Source: Melioribacteraceae bacterium
GTDB lineage: Bacteria; Bacteroidota; Ignavibacteria; Ignavibacteriales; Melioribacteraceae
Length of the DNA stretch: 64,000 nucleotides
Direction: 5' to 3'
NCBI GenBank assembly: GCA_011525875.1
Contig: WYBN01000009.1
Location: 248,001-312,000 of the forward strand
The translations under genes were made by a program, and so were the position numbers. Below the pieces are notes generated by a model. The model saw nothing but the letters and a program-made list of their open reading frames with translations. It had not been told where the DNA came from and did no database searches. Below are positions 25,923-34,840 of the stretch, in pieces. Within the stretch, counting starts at the first letter, position 1; each line of letters begins with the position of its first letter.

Positions 25923-26736
25923 ATTTCCACTCTTCAACGGTGATTTCCTGTCCTGTTTCGATAACACCCCCGGAGTCATGAATGAGATTTTGTCCGAACA
26001 TTACTTTATTCCCAATTTTTCTGTATTTCGATAAAGTTCTCAAAGGTTCTTCCGATTTTTCGCCGGTGTTCTGATCAATCGTTGTAATAACACACCTTGA
26101 ACAGGGTTTTACAACACTAAAACGAATTTGGTTGATTCTAATTGTTTTCCACTTGTCCTCATCATGGGCGTCACCCCCTGCAAATACAAGATTTGGGCGG
26201 AATCTATTAACGGGCGTTTTTTGATTGAGTTTATTATTGAGCAGATTAAGCGATGCTTCGCCTAAAATCAGAAACGGAAAAGCATCGGCGAAACTTACAA
26301 TGCTTTGGCCTGGCGAGTATTTTTTATCAACCAGCCTTACGGATTTATCGTTCATTTGCACGAGTTTGCATTTGTAATTTAGTGCCCTGCTAAACCATTC
26401 ATCATAATTATTCGATAAATGTACTGCGTCAACATAATCATCCCAGATTTCCACTTTTGATGCATATTTGTCCGGAGGTTCATAAGGAATTGTAATAGAA
26501 TTTCTTTCGTCGTTTATTTGATAAACTTTCAATCCCTCATCATTCAAATTTACATTCAGTAAAGACATTGATGGGCAGGTTCTCTGAGAAATGAATTTAT
26601 TGTTTTCATCAACAAGCATCCAGCGGCGGTCGTATTTGAAACCGCGCATTTCCACCTGCCAGCTTTTCAGTTCAATGCCCCCAAGTGATTTTATAGGGTA
26701 AATAAAAATTTGCGCTAAGGAATATTTGTTTTTCAT
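25921..26736 (-). CDS. MOSC domain protein (YcbX/mARC-like)
   Basis: This 271-residue protein has the MOSC N-terminal beta-barrel (IYPIKSLGGIELKSWQVEMR, then GFKYDRRWMLVDENNKFISQR) and the MOSC catalytic domain. The molybdenum-ligand Cys is in VVKPCSRCVITTID, preceded by NRFRPNLVF and followed by FGQNLIHDSGGVIETGQ. This is the two-domain layout of YcbX and of eukaryotic mARC, which reduce N-hydroxylated compounds using a Mo cofactor. The 2Fe-2S domain present at the C-terminus of YcbX is absent, so an external electron donor would be needed. Confidence 0.92.
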   Translation of the reverse strand: MKNKYSLAQIFIYPIKSLGGIELKSWQVEMRGFKYDRRWMLVDENNKFISQRTCPSMSLLNVNLNDEGLKVYQINDERNSITIPYEPPDKYASKVEIWDDYVDAVHLSNNYDEWFSRALNYKCKLVQMNDKSVRLVDKKYSPGQSIVSFADAFPFLILGEASLNLLNNKLNQKTPVNRFRPNLVFAGGDAHDEDKWKTIRINQIRFSVVKPCSRCVITTIDQNTGEKSEEPLRTLSKYRKIGNKVMFGQNLIHDSGGVIETGQEITVEEWK

Positions 26737-26822
26737 CTTTACAAAAGTAAATTAGTTTTGAAAATTTTTGAATAAAATTTAATTACATGGGTATCATTAT
26801 CAAATAGATTTCGGAAAACAAT

Positions 26823-27332
26823 GTGAAAAACGACGACATGACCATTTTCGAGCAGCTTGTTAAATCAAATATGAAAAAGGCATATTATTCGGCTCTCGGG
26901 ATTCTCGGGTCGCATGATGCCGCGATGGAAATATCGCAGCAGGCTTTTATAAGAGCTTATAGAAATTTTCACAAATACGACAAAAAGCGCAATTTTTTTA
27001 CATGGTATTACAAAATTATGAGAAATCTCTGTATGAATTATTTTAGAGATAACCGTAATAGAATTTCATTTGATAGCATTGGCGAATTCGAATCGATGGA
27101 ACCCCAAAGTAATCCGGATAATATATACGAGAAAATTGAGTTAAAAGAAAAATTAACCGATGCGTTGAATGAACTCGAATTTGAAGATAGAGAAATAATT
27201 ATGCTGAAAGAATTTGAAAACCACAGTTATAAAGAAATTGCTGAAATCATGAATATCCCCGTTGGTACGGTAATGTCAAAATTATTTTATGTGCGAAAAA
27301 AATTAGCAAAGAAACTGGAGAGCATGTTATGA
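26823..27332 (+). CDS. ECF-family RNA polymerase sigma factor
   Basis: This 169-residue protein starts at GTG 26823. It has sigma region 2 (AMEISQQAFIRAYRNFHKYD, then FFTWYYKIMRNLCMNYFRD) and region 4 (LEFEDREIIMLKEFENHSYKEIAEIMNIPVGTVMSKLFYVRKKL), with no region 1 or 3. The stop overlaps the ATG of a two-helix membrane protein, which takes the anti-sigma position, so release of the sigma factor probably depends on an envelope signal. Confidence 0.94.
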   Translation: MKNDDMTIFEQLVKSNMKKAYYSALGILGSHDAAMEISQQAFIRAYRNFHKYDKKRNFFTWYYKIMRNLCMNYFRDNRNRISFDSIGEFESMEPQSNPDNIYEKIELKEKLTDALNELEFEDREIIMLKEFENHSYKEIAEIMNIPVGTVMSKLFYVRKKLAKKLESML

Positions 27333-27775
27333 TTGATGATAAGTTTATAAATCTGATGGAAAAATATTTTGTTCAAACACTAACTGAAAGCGAACAGAAA
27401 GAATTTGAGAATATGCTGGAAGATAACTCTACATACAAACAAGAATTTGAAGAACAAAAAAAAGTAAAGGAGGTATTGAATATGATTAGGTTTAAAAACC
27501 CCGAACCGGAAGTCTGGGAAAATTATTGGATGAATGTTTACAACAAATTCGAACGTGGACTTGCATGGCTGGCTGTTTCAGCCGGGGCGCTGATTGTATT
27601 TGGCTGGGCTGCGTATCAAGCCGCAGAGAAAATTATACAAGATGCAGAAACACCCGGATTAATAAAATTAGGCGTTGCAGCTCTCGTATTTGGAAGTTTA
27701 ATACTTTTGTTTTCTGTTCTACGTGAGAAACTTTTCGTTAAAAAATCTGATAAATATAAGGAGGTGAAAAGATGA
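27329..27775 (+). CDS. Putative membrane anti-sigma factor
   Basis: This 148-residue protein has an N-terminal cytosolic helical part (LMEKYFVQTLTESEQKEFEN, like the Bacteroidota anti-sigma ASD) and two transmembrane helices (LAWLAVSAGALIVFGWAAY and LIKLGVAALVFGSLILLFSV). Its ATGA overlaps with the sigma factor upstream and the YbjQ gene downstream make a three-gene coupled operon. No canonical HxxxCxxC zinc motif is present, so the anti-sigma role rests on position and the N-terminal pattern. Confidence 0.72.
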   Translation: MIDDKFINLMEKYFVQTLTESEQKEFENMLEDNSTYKQEFEEQKKVKEVLNMIRFKNPEPEVWENYWMNVYNKFERGLAWLAVSAGALIVFGWAAYQAAEKIIQDAETPGLIKLGVAALVFGSLILLFSVLREKLFVKKSDKYKEVKR

Positions 27776-28086
27776 TTGTCGCGACTTCTTCGCAAATTGC
27801 CGGTAAAGAGATCAAAAAAACTCTTGGAATAGTCAGGGGGAACACAATCCGAGCACGGCATATTGGAAAAGACATTTTAGCGTTCTTTAAAAATATAGTC
27901 GGCGGTGAGATAGAAGAATATACCAAACTGATGGGAGAATCACGCGAGCAGTCGATTGACAGAATGGTTGCAAACGCTGAAACTCTTGGCGCAAACGCGG
28001 TAGTTGATGTTAGATTTTCAACAAGTTATATAATGGAAAGTGCAGCCGAAATTTTAGTATACGGCACCGCTGTTTATGTTGAATAA
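27772..28086 (+). CDS. YbjQ/UPF0145 family protein
   Basis: This 104-residue protein shows the YbjQ pattern: VATSSQIAGKEIKKTLGIVRGNTIRARHIGKD at the start, then GGEIEEYTKLMGESREQSIDRM, and AETLGANAVVDVRFSTS. The family forms pentamers and is labelled heavy-metal-binding, without a settled function. GGAGGTG lies 5 bases before the ATG. Its ATG overlaps the stop of the anti-sigma gene, tying it to the ECF regulatory unit. Confidence 0.9.
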   Translation: MIVATSSQIAGKEIKKTLGIVRGNTIRARHIGKDILAFFKNIVGGEIEEYTKLMGESREQSIDRMVANAETLGANAVVDVRFSTSYIMESAAEILVYGTAVYVE

Positions 28087-28395
28087 AAATCAAGTAGAGA
28101 TTTCATTCATGAAATCTCTACGCCTCTCCGAAAAATCTTCACGCTGTTGCCAAAAACATCTCAGCTCAGTAACACGAATATCTCTATTCGGGTTGCAATT
28201 CTCTAATGTGTAACTCAAATTACTAAAAGATTATTCCTGATTACAAGTTTTAAGAATCTCTTCTTAAAGCAGAATGCATTGTATTTAACGACAGCAACTC
28301 CTCTTATCCAATTTTTGTATTCCGATTATCATGTTAATTAATCAATAATGTGGCTATATTTGACAAAAATTTGATTAATTATTATCGGCAAAAAA
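28087..28395. other. 309-base intergenic region with two hairpins and a candidate promoter
   Basis: The gap holds a perfect 12-pair hairpin at 28094-28121, a small hairpin CGAATA-TCTC-TATTCG at 28175-28190, and a TATATTTG (28355-28362) that fits the Bacteroidota -7 element TAnnTTTG, 33 bases before the next ATG. No open frame of credible length or tRNA-like fold was seen on either strand. Confidence 0.5.
28094..28121 (+). terminator. Perfect 12-pair hairpin after the ECF operon
   Basis: GTAGAGATTTCA (28094-28105) pairs base for base with TGAAATCTCTAC (28110-28121) across a four-base loop TTCA, eight bases after the YbjQ stop. There is no T-tract, so it may act as a 3' stabiliser, a factor-dependent end, or a protein-binding dyad. 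Confidence 0.55.
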
Positions 28396-31110
28396 ATGAA
28401 AAGGTTTCTATTATTTTTACTATTAATTATTCTTTGTGTTACGTCATTATCCGGACAGACAAAGGCAAAAGTTTATATCGTATTAGGCTCCGATACTGCT
28501 ATTTGGGATGCAATGAGCGTATCTTCATATAATTGCACATACAACCCTGAGCTTTACGCTGACCCTTCCCAAAACGCTTTCGAAGTAATGTCGCCGTTGT
28601 TCAGAGAAAATTTAGTTGATTCATACGGAACAGTTATGAAACTTACCTGGTGGATGATGGCAGGGAACATTTTTAGATATGCGACAAACGCTAATATCCC
28701 CATCCCGAATATTATGACTCTTTACTTAATGAAAAAATATCATCAAGAAAATGTTGAACGTTTTGGAGACGAACTCTCGCTGCACTATCATACATTTGCC
28801 TGGACGGATTACGATGGCGATGGCAGATATTTCTGGAATCAAGCTCCGAATTTTATGGAATGTTTTGACGACTTCAATTATACGCTCGCACAGTTTTTAT
28901 TAGAGGAAGAAGTATTCCCTGTGTCTTTTAGAAGCGGCTGGCATTATATGGACAATGAATGGCAAAAATATTTGAATGAAATTCTTCCTTATTCAATGCA
29001 CAACGATTATCCTGCAAAAAGATTGTTTGATACCGAGCCGGTCGATAATATCTTCGATTGGTCTTTAGCTCCGAGCGAATGGATTCCTTTTAATCCATCA
29101 CCAGAGAATTATCAAATCCCTGGTGTATCGCGCGGATGGAATCTCCGTTCAAAACACTTGAGAGGTATTCTTAATGGTTCCATAATAGAAACATTGTTTA
29201 AAGAAGCCAATAAGGGTGTTGATCAGGTCGCATGCTTTTGGGGGCATTTGCCAGAAGATGATTTTAAAGAAAATCTCGTAAAAATTAATGACCTGCTTCA
29301 TGCAGCGGATGCAAAGTACCCTCATGTTAGCTTTGAATACTGTACTGCAGTTGAAGCAATGCAGAAATGGCAGAAAAATAACGATAACACACCGCCGGAT
29401 ATAACCATTGAAGAAATTGAAACAAGCGGCGGTCTGCTTTTTAGAATTACTTCCGATGAGATTATCTTTCAATACAGACCCTTTGTTGCTTATAAAGATA
29501 TTTATGAAAATTACATGCTGTTAAATTCTCGAAAGACAGGAGAAAATACCTGGGAAACACGAATTCCAATTCAAAGAAAAACACTTGCTAAAATAGGTGT
29601 TGCTGTATCTGATGCTTTCGGTAACCAAACAATTGAAATCAAAAAATATCTGCCGGATGATCAATACATTGACGACGAGAGCAGCGGCTATCAAGAGACA
29701 GCCGGAAGCTGGATGGTGATTAACGAATCTGCCTGGGGCAATACAAGCAGAGCCGCATTAATAGTTTCTGATACTGTTCGAGTTCAGTTTCACCCTACGG
29801 TAGAAAAATCGGGAAAGTATAACATTTCTGTTCAATTCCCTCCAATTACTAACGCCGCTCAAAATATCTCTTTTAAAGTGTATTCTGATAATGAATTAAT
29901 TAAGGAAGCAAAGATTAATTCTTTTGAAAGCAAAACTTGGATTTATTTAATGACAGCTGATCTTGATGAAAATAAATCAAATTATATCGAAATGAGCTCT
30001 GCGGAAACAGGAAAATATTTGAGCGCTGATGTAATTAAAGTCAGTCCGTTAGTGGTTGAAAGAAGTCTCTATGTTGACGGCAGCCCGCTGAAATCTTTTT
30101 TAATAAGCGAATATGATACAGCTTATTTTTCCATCAAGCTTCAGAACAGAGGTTATGAAGAACTGAGCATTTCAAGAATTTATGCATCAGAGAAAAACCT
30201 TCAATTTGCCGAACAAAATAATATAACTATTCCGCCTATGAAGAATTATGAATTAAATTATTTCATATACTCCGAAGATAAACTCGATTATTCTGATACA
30301 CTCGTGATAGAAAGTAATGATTTAATGAAACCGATAACAAAGATTCCATTTACTTATAGTGTAACTAATTATTTCAAGACTATCGATAACGAAGATTTAA
30401 AATATTATAAGGAATACGGTGAGTGGGCATACAGTGTTGCTAACGCTTATGGTCCTACAAGCCGCATCAGCTGGCTGAATAAGGGTCCGGGCGCAAAAGC
30501 CGAGTTCTCTGTTACGGTTCAAAAAAGCGGGCTTTTTGATATTTTATTTATCCTGCCGGAAACCGTAAATGCAGCAAATAAAGCATTATATAAAATCAGC
30601 AGTAATGATATTGTGCTGGATTCTTTTTACGTTAATCAAAATTCTAACAGTGGAAGCTGGCAGAAATTAGGAAGTTATAATTTTACCGCAGGCTCTTTGG
30701 CTAAAGTAGAAATTATTAACGACGGAAAGAGCACAGAGGGGGTGGTTCTTAGATCCGATGCAGTAGAGTTTCAATTGATAGAAGAAACAACAGACGCCGG
30801 CGGCATTGCAGATAAAACAATGCCCGAAAAATTTTCACTGTCTCAGAATTACCCGAATCCTTTCAATCCCATAACTAAGATCGCGTATTCAGTGCCGGTT
30901 GAAAAATATAAATTAAATTCTAACCCGGTTGTAACAATAAAAATTTTTGATACTCTTGGCAGAGAAATTTCAACGCTTGTTAATGAAACAAAACCTCCCG
31001 GAAATTACGAAATTGAGTTTGACGCTTCGAGTTTCTCGAGCGGAGTGTATTTTTACAGGATGGATGCAGGCAGCTTTAGTGCAGCAAAGAAATGTTTGCT
31101 GATAAAATAA
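28396..31110 (+). CDS. Secreted NodB-like protein with two golvesin-type domains and T9SS sorting domain
   Basis: This 904-residue protein has a signal peptide (LLIILCVTSLSGQ). Residues about 25-330 resemble a polysaccharide deacetylase-like barrel (ELSLHYHTFAWTDYDGDG, then VSFRSGWHYMDNEW and DYPAKRLFDTEP); the His-x-His and Arg-x-Gly motifs fit, but the metal triad is not certain. Two golvesin/xanthan-lyase CBD-like beta-sandwiches follow at about 430-550 and 670-795 (GSWMVINESAWGNTSRAA; EYGEWAYSVANAYGPTSR; GSWQKLGSYNFTAGS), separated by an Ig-like domain. The end is a T9SS sorting domain (LSQNYPNPFNPITKIAYS, YEIEFDASSFSSGVYFYRM). It is probably a surface or secreted glycan-active protein; the substrate is unknown. 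Confidence 0.8.
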   Translation: MKRFLLFLLLIILCVTSLSGQTKAKVYIVLGSDTAIWDAMSVSSYNCTYNPELYADPSQNAFEVMSPLFRENLVDSYGTVMKLTWWMMAGNIFRYATNANIPIPNIMTLYLMKKYHQENVERFGDELSLHYHTFAWTDYDGDGRYFWNQAPNFMECFDDFNYTLAQFLLEEEVFPVSFRSGWHYMDNEWQKYLNEILPYSMHNDYPAKRLFDTEPVDNIFDWSLAPSEWIPFNPSPENYQIPGVSRGWNLRSKHLRGILNGSIIETLFKEANKGVDQVACFWGHLPEDDFKENLVKINDLLHAADAKYPHVSFEYCTAVEAMQKWQKNNDNTPPDITIEEIETSGGLLFRITSDEIIFQYRPFVAYKDIYENYMLLNSRKTGENTWETRIPIQRKTLAKIGVAVSDAFGNQTIEIKKYLPDDQYIDDESSGYQETAGSWMVINESAWGNTSRAALIVSDTVRVQFHPTVEKSGKYNISVQFPPITNAAQNISFKVYSDNELIKEAKINSFESKTWIYLMTADLDENKSNYIEMSSAETGKYLSADVIKVSPLVVERSLYVDGSPLKSFLISEYDTAYFSIKLQNRGYEELSISRIYASEKNLQFAEQNNITIPPMKNYELNYFIYSEDKLDYSDTLVIESNDLMKPITKIPFTYSVTNYFKTIDNEDLKYYKEYGEWAYSVANAYGPTSRISWLNKGPGAKAEFSVTVQKSGLFDILFILPETVNAANKALYKISSNDIVLDSFYVNQNSNSGSWQKLGSYNFTAGSLAKVEIINDGKSTEGVVLRSDAVEFQLIEETTDAGGIADKTMPEKFSLSQNYPNPFNPITKIAYSVPVEKYKLNSNPVVTIKIFDTLGREISTLVNETKPPGNYEIEFDASSFSSGVYFYRMDAGSFSAAKKCLLIK

Positions 31111-31180
31111 CTTCCGGCATAAATTATTTTAATTATCTATTTATATTTAGCAGGTAAATAAACAGCAATTAAATTAATAA

Positions 31181-32077
31181 TTGAAAAACCTGTCAACCGC
31201 TCAGAAGAACTTAATACCTCGACTGCAGGCATTGCTTGTAACTCTTCTTTGGTCATCTTCCTTTATAATAATTAAAATCGGGTTAAGTGAAATACCCCCA
31301 TTAATTTTTGCCGGCTTGAGATACATAATCGCATTCACATTCATACTTCCATTTTTACTGAAGGGCGAAAATTTTACTCAAATAAAAAGATTGAACAAAA
31401 ACCAGTGGGTAAAGTTATTAATGCTCGGAATAATTTTTTACACTTTTACGCAGGGCGCGCAGTTTATCGGACTATCGCTGCTTCCTTCGGTGACAGTAAG
31501 CCTCTGGCTCAACTTTACGCCGCTGGTTGTCGCAATGCTCGGAATATTTTTCATTAAGGAATATCCAATTGGAAGACAATGGGTTGGGGCGGTTGTCTTT
31601 ATAATAGGAGTGATAATTTATTTTGCGCCGGTTGAAATACAGTCTGATAATTTACTCGGGTTGGCAGTAATGTCGTTCGGCGTTCTTTCAAATTCGGGAG
31701 CTGCCGTATTGGGCAGGGAAATTAACCGGAGTAGAAATTTGAATTCGCTTGTGATTACCGGAATCAGCATGGGCTTTGGGTCGGTTCTTCTTTTAATCCC
31801 CGGAATAATACTCAATGGCTTCCCACATATCGGTTGGAGCAATATAATTTTACTTCTCTGGATGGCGGTTATTAACACAGCATTTGCATTCACTTTATGG
31901 AATACAACACTTCGCTCGCTTTCTGCTATGGAATCAAGCATTATCAACGGAACAATGCTTATTCAAATTGCAGTTTTAGCCTGGATATTTCTCGGGGAAG
32001 AGATATCTTTTAAAGAAGGCGCCGGTTTAATTACAGCTTTGGTCGGCGCATTATTAGTTCAACTAAAAAAAATATGA
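31181..32077 (+). CDS. EamA/DMT-family transporter
   Basis: This 298-residue protein starts at TTG 31181. It has ten hydrophobic segments in two homologous EamA halves, the first starting LLVTLLWSSSFIIIKIGLSE with PPLIFAGLRYIIAF, the second MSFGVLSNSGAAVLGREINR with a C-terminal LGEEISFKEGAGLITALVGALLV. It is an inner-membrane drug/metabolite exporter of unknown substrate. The ribosome site is weak and the start uncertain by a few codons. It stands alone between oppositely oriented genes. Confidence 0.9.
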   Translation: MKNLSTAQKNLIPRLQALLVTLLWSSSFIIIKIGLSEIPPLIFAGLRYIIAFTFILPFLLKGENFTQIKRLNKNQWVKLLMLGIIFYTFTQGAQFIGLSLLPSVTVSLWLNFTPLVVAMLGIFFIKEYPIGRQWVGAVVFIIGVIIYFAPVEIQSDNLLGLAVMSFGVLSNSGAAVLGREINRSRNLNSLVITGISMGFGSVLLLIPGIILNGFPHIGWSNIILLLWMAVINTAFAFTLWNTTLRSLSAMESSIINGTMLIQIAVLAWIFLGEEISFKEGAGLITALVGALLVQLKKI

Positions 32078-32171
32078 TAACTTTTAAATGAGTCTGAAAT
32101 TCCTTTCATATTTTTGTTTTCAACCGGTTGTAACTCTAAATACTTTTTTGGATAGCACTATTTTAACAATC

Positions 32172-32765
32172 TTATTTACTTCTGACGGTAAAAAATAAAA
32201 TGATAGTAATTGCAATTGAAGAAATTGCAATCGCCGGTTCAATTAATGTGGGCAAAAGCGGTTCGGCGGGAATTTTGGACCGCGTAAAGGATAAAGAAGG
32301 ATTTTCTAATTCACTTATCGAATCGTAATCAACCGTATCTGTAGTTGAGATAGAAAACTCCTGGGCTATTTCGACTTTATTGTTAACGGTAAAAATAAAA
32401 GAGCCAGAAAGATTTGCCCGCCGCTCAACTTTATAGCTCCCAAATAAACCGTCTTTAAAGACCTCAGAATAATTTATCGAAGCCTCGTCAATAGAATAAC
32501 TAACGGTTTTACCAATTAACTCGCTTTTAGTCAACTTTGCACCTAAACTAGTGAGGGCGATTATGAATCTCTCGGTAAGGGAATTATAATTTTCTCCATA
32601 ATTAAATGTGATTTTAAGAGGATCTTCTGTTTTTCCGGTTGAATTAAAAATACTGACCGCCGAACTGTCTATCAATTCGTGTATCAGTTCAAGATTTCTG
32701 GATTGGGCTTTCATCCAAATAAAATTTGAAAAAATCAAAAAGCCAAGTAAGAAGAAACTTCGCAT
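32172..32765 (-). CDS. Exported protein with C-terminal membrane anchor, unknown function
   Basis: Starting at ATG 32765, the 197-residue product has a signal peptide (MRSFFLLGFLIFSNFIWMKAQ); the frame continues 12 codons further upstream without a reason to use it. The middle is a beta-rich soluble domain (ITFNYGENYNSLTERFIIAL ... SGSFIFTVNNKVEIAQEFSI). The end is one transmembrane helix (AIAISSIAITIILFFTVRSK) with a short basic tail, so the domain faces the periplasm. No family is recognised. Confidence 0.65.
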   Translation of the reverse strand: MRSFFLLGFLIFSNFIWMKAQSRNLELIHELIDSSAVSIFNSTGKTEDPLKITFNYGENYNSLTERFIIALTSLGAKLTKSELIGKTVSYSIDEASINYSEVFKDGLFGSYKVERRANLSGSFIFTVNNKVEIAQEFSISTTDTVDYDSISELENPSLSFTRSKIPAEPLLPTLIEPAIAISSIAITIILFFTVRSK

Positions 32766-32887
32766 CACACTAAATCCCAAATGATTGTTATAAATCTCCA
32801 AATAAAAACTGAATTAAACAATTGTAAAAATAATAGCGCTCCATCTGTAAGAACCCACAAATCTTAAATTCGATAAGAAGTTAATCG

Positions 32888-33742
32888 TCAAGCTAATCTT
32901 CGCCCAGATGCAATTTCTTTCAATCGTTTGATTCTTTCTTCTGCGGGCGGGTGAGTTGAAAATAATTTCATAAATGACTTGCCGCTCAACGGGTTTACGA
33001 TAAACATATGTGCAGAAGCTGTGTCGGCATTTCGCATTGGCAGATTTGCATTGGCGTTGGATAATTTGCCAAGAGCCGAAGCGAGAGCAAGAGGTTTATC
33101 GGAAATTTCAGCTCCGCCGGCATCTGCGCCGTATTCACGCGATCTTGAAATAGCAAGCTGAACAAGCACCGCAGCAATTGGAGCTAAAATTATCAATGCA
33201 AGGTCGGTTAGGGCATTACTGTCTCTCGAATCTCTGCTTCCACCAAACATTGCAGCCCATCCTGCCATGCGGGCAATAAAAGTAATCGTTCCGACGAGTG
33301 TTGCAGCTATTGTACTGACGAGAATATCTCTGTTTTTAATATGCGCTAACTCGTGCGCTATAACCCCTTCAAGTTCATCACGGTTAAGAATTCTCATTAT
33401 ACCAGTTGTTACAGCAACGGCGCCGTTATGCGGATTTCTTCCGGTGGCGAATGCGTTGGGAGTCGGGTTATCCATAATGTAAACTTTGGGCATCGGCAGC
33501 ATTGCTTTTTCAGAAAGCCGTTGGACAGCATCGTATAATTCCGGAGCTTCATTTCGTGTTACTTGTTTTGCTCTGTACATCGTCAGAACAATTTTATCGG
33601 AAAACCAGTATGATCCAAAATTTATAGCGAGAGAAAAAATAAAGGCTATCATCAATCCTGTTTCACCGCCAAGCGCAGCGCCTACAAGCAGGAAGATAAC
33701 CATCATTAAGGTCATTAAAATAGTTGTTTTTATTGCATTCAT
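32888..33742 (-). CDS. htpX: Protease HtpX homologue (M48)
   Basis: This 284-residue membrane protease has two N-terminal hydrophobic helices (ILMTLMMVIFLLVGAALGG; LMIAFIFSLAINFGSYWF), the zinc motif HELAHIKNRD, and downstream Glu in REYGADAGGAEIS, all as in HtpX. Two further hydrophobic segments flank residues 145-200. HtpX degrades misfolded inner-membrane proteins with FtsH, using cytosolic active-site residues. It is monocistronic here, with a divergent PorQ-like gene on its 5' side. Confidence 0.95.
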   Translation of the reverse strand: MNAIKTTILMTLMMVIFLLVGAALGGETGLMIAFIFSLAINFGSYWFSDKIVLTMYRAKQVTRNEAPELYDAVQRLSEKAMLPMPKVYIMDNPTPNAFATGRNPHNGAVAVTTGIMRILNRDELEGVIAHELAHIKNRDILVSTIAATLVGTITFIARMAGWAAMFGGSRDSRDSNALTDLALIILAPIAAVLVQLAISRSREYGADAGGAEISDKPLALASALGKLSNANANLPMRNADTASAHMFIVNPLSGKSFMKLFSTHPPAEERIKRLKEIASGRRLA

Positions 33743-33925
33743 AATTTTTCCTAAAAATATTTGTAATGTTGGATGAAATATAATAATTATAGTTTCAAAT
33801 TATTTTGTATACACTCTAACATGAAAGGATTTTCGAATGTTCCTGAAATATGCAGCAGTTAGCGATTATTGACTTGCCATTATTTTCTATTATAATTAAA
33901 ATCACTTGTCAAATTAAGGAAATTT

Positions 33926-34840
33926 ATGCGTTTAATATTAGCTCTAATCTTCTTAGCTACCTCATCGCTGCAGTCTCAAACCTCATTTGATTTTTTAAGG
34001 CTTGACATCAGCCCGCGTGCCGCTTCTTTAGGCGGAAGCTATGTTGCAAACGGCGACGATCCTAATGTAATATTTTATAATCCTGCCGGAATTAATAGCC
34101 TGGAAGGCAGACCGGTTTCATTTTCATTTTTAAAACATCTTGTAGATATAAACTCTGCGAGTCTGGCTTATTCTCATAACTTTGAAAGTATAGGCAGATT
34201 TGGAGCGGCAATTCAATATATTAATTATGGCACATTCACTGAGGCTGATGAGACAGGCACCGAAACAGGAGAATTCAGCGCAAACGAATTTGCATTAACA
34301 ATCGGTTATTCCAATATTCTTGATGATAATTTTAATTACGGTGCAAACATCAAATTTATTTACTCAGGCATTGCAGAAGAAACATCTACAGCTTTTGCTT
34401 TTGATATCGGACTGCTCTATAATTTACCGAAAGACGGCTGGCGGTTCGGTATTTCCATTTTAAATCTCGGTTCGCAGATGTCTTCTTACTTTGATAAGCA
34501 AGAGGATCTTCCATTGGATATGCGCCTTGGAGTGTATAAAAAATTGGAACACACTCCGTTTGAGTTTTATTTTTCCTTCAATAAACTAAACGAAAAAGAC
34601 GACAGGTTTTCAAGCATAACCGCCGGGGGCGAAATTAATTTAAGCAAAACAATTTCCTTGAGACTGGGTTACGATAATGAAAAACGTAAGGAATTGAAGC
34701 TGGGAACCTCGGCAGGATTAGCTGGTTTCCACGCCGGAATAGGTATTAATGTAAGCGATTACAAGGTTGATTATGCATTCAGTTCCTTGGGTTCAATCGG
34801 GGCGATGCATAGAATTGGCATCACTACCGATTTGTACTAA
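33926..34840 (+). CDS. porQ: PorV/PorQ-family T9SS-associated outer-membrane protein
   Basis: This 304-residue protein has a signal peptide (LALIFLATSSLQS) and the start of PorV/PorQ/UPF0164 barrels: SPRAASLGGSYVANGDDPNVIFYNPAGI. The segment INYGTFTEADETGTETGEFSA followed by ALTIGYS is most like PorQ. It should be a FadL-like beta-barrel in the outer membrane. PorQ and PorV take part in handling T9SS cargo, of which two examples (the esterase and the NodB-like protein) lie in this window. Its stop overlaps by 4 bases the stop of the convergent TPR gene. Confidence 0.78.
   Translation: MRLILALIFLATSSLQSQTSFDFLRLDISPRAASLGGSYVANGDDPNVIFYNPAGINSLEGRPVSFSFLKHLVDINSASLAYSHNFESIGRFGAAIQYINYGTFTEADETGTETGEFSANEFALTIGYSNILDDNFNYGANIKFIYSGIAEETSTAFAFDIGLLYNLPKDGWRFGISILNLGSQMSSYFDKQEDLPLDMRLGVYKKLEHTPFEFYFSFNKLNEKDDRFSSITAGGEINLSKTISLRLGYDNEKRKELKLGTSAGLAGFHAGIGINVSDYKVDYAFSSLGSIGAMHRIGITTDLY

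Noticed and set aside
32121..32130. Palindrome CAACCGGTTG between EamA and the minus-strand exported protein
   Set aside because: It is short, isolated and lies between convergent 3' ends; no regulator or T-tract supports a role.
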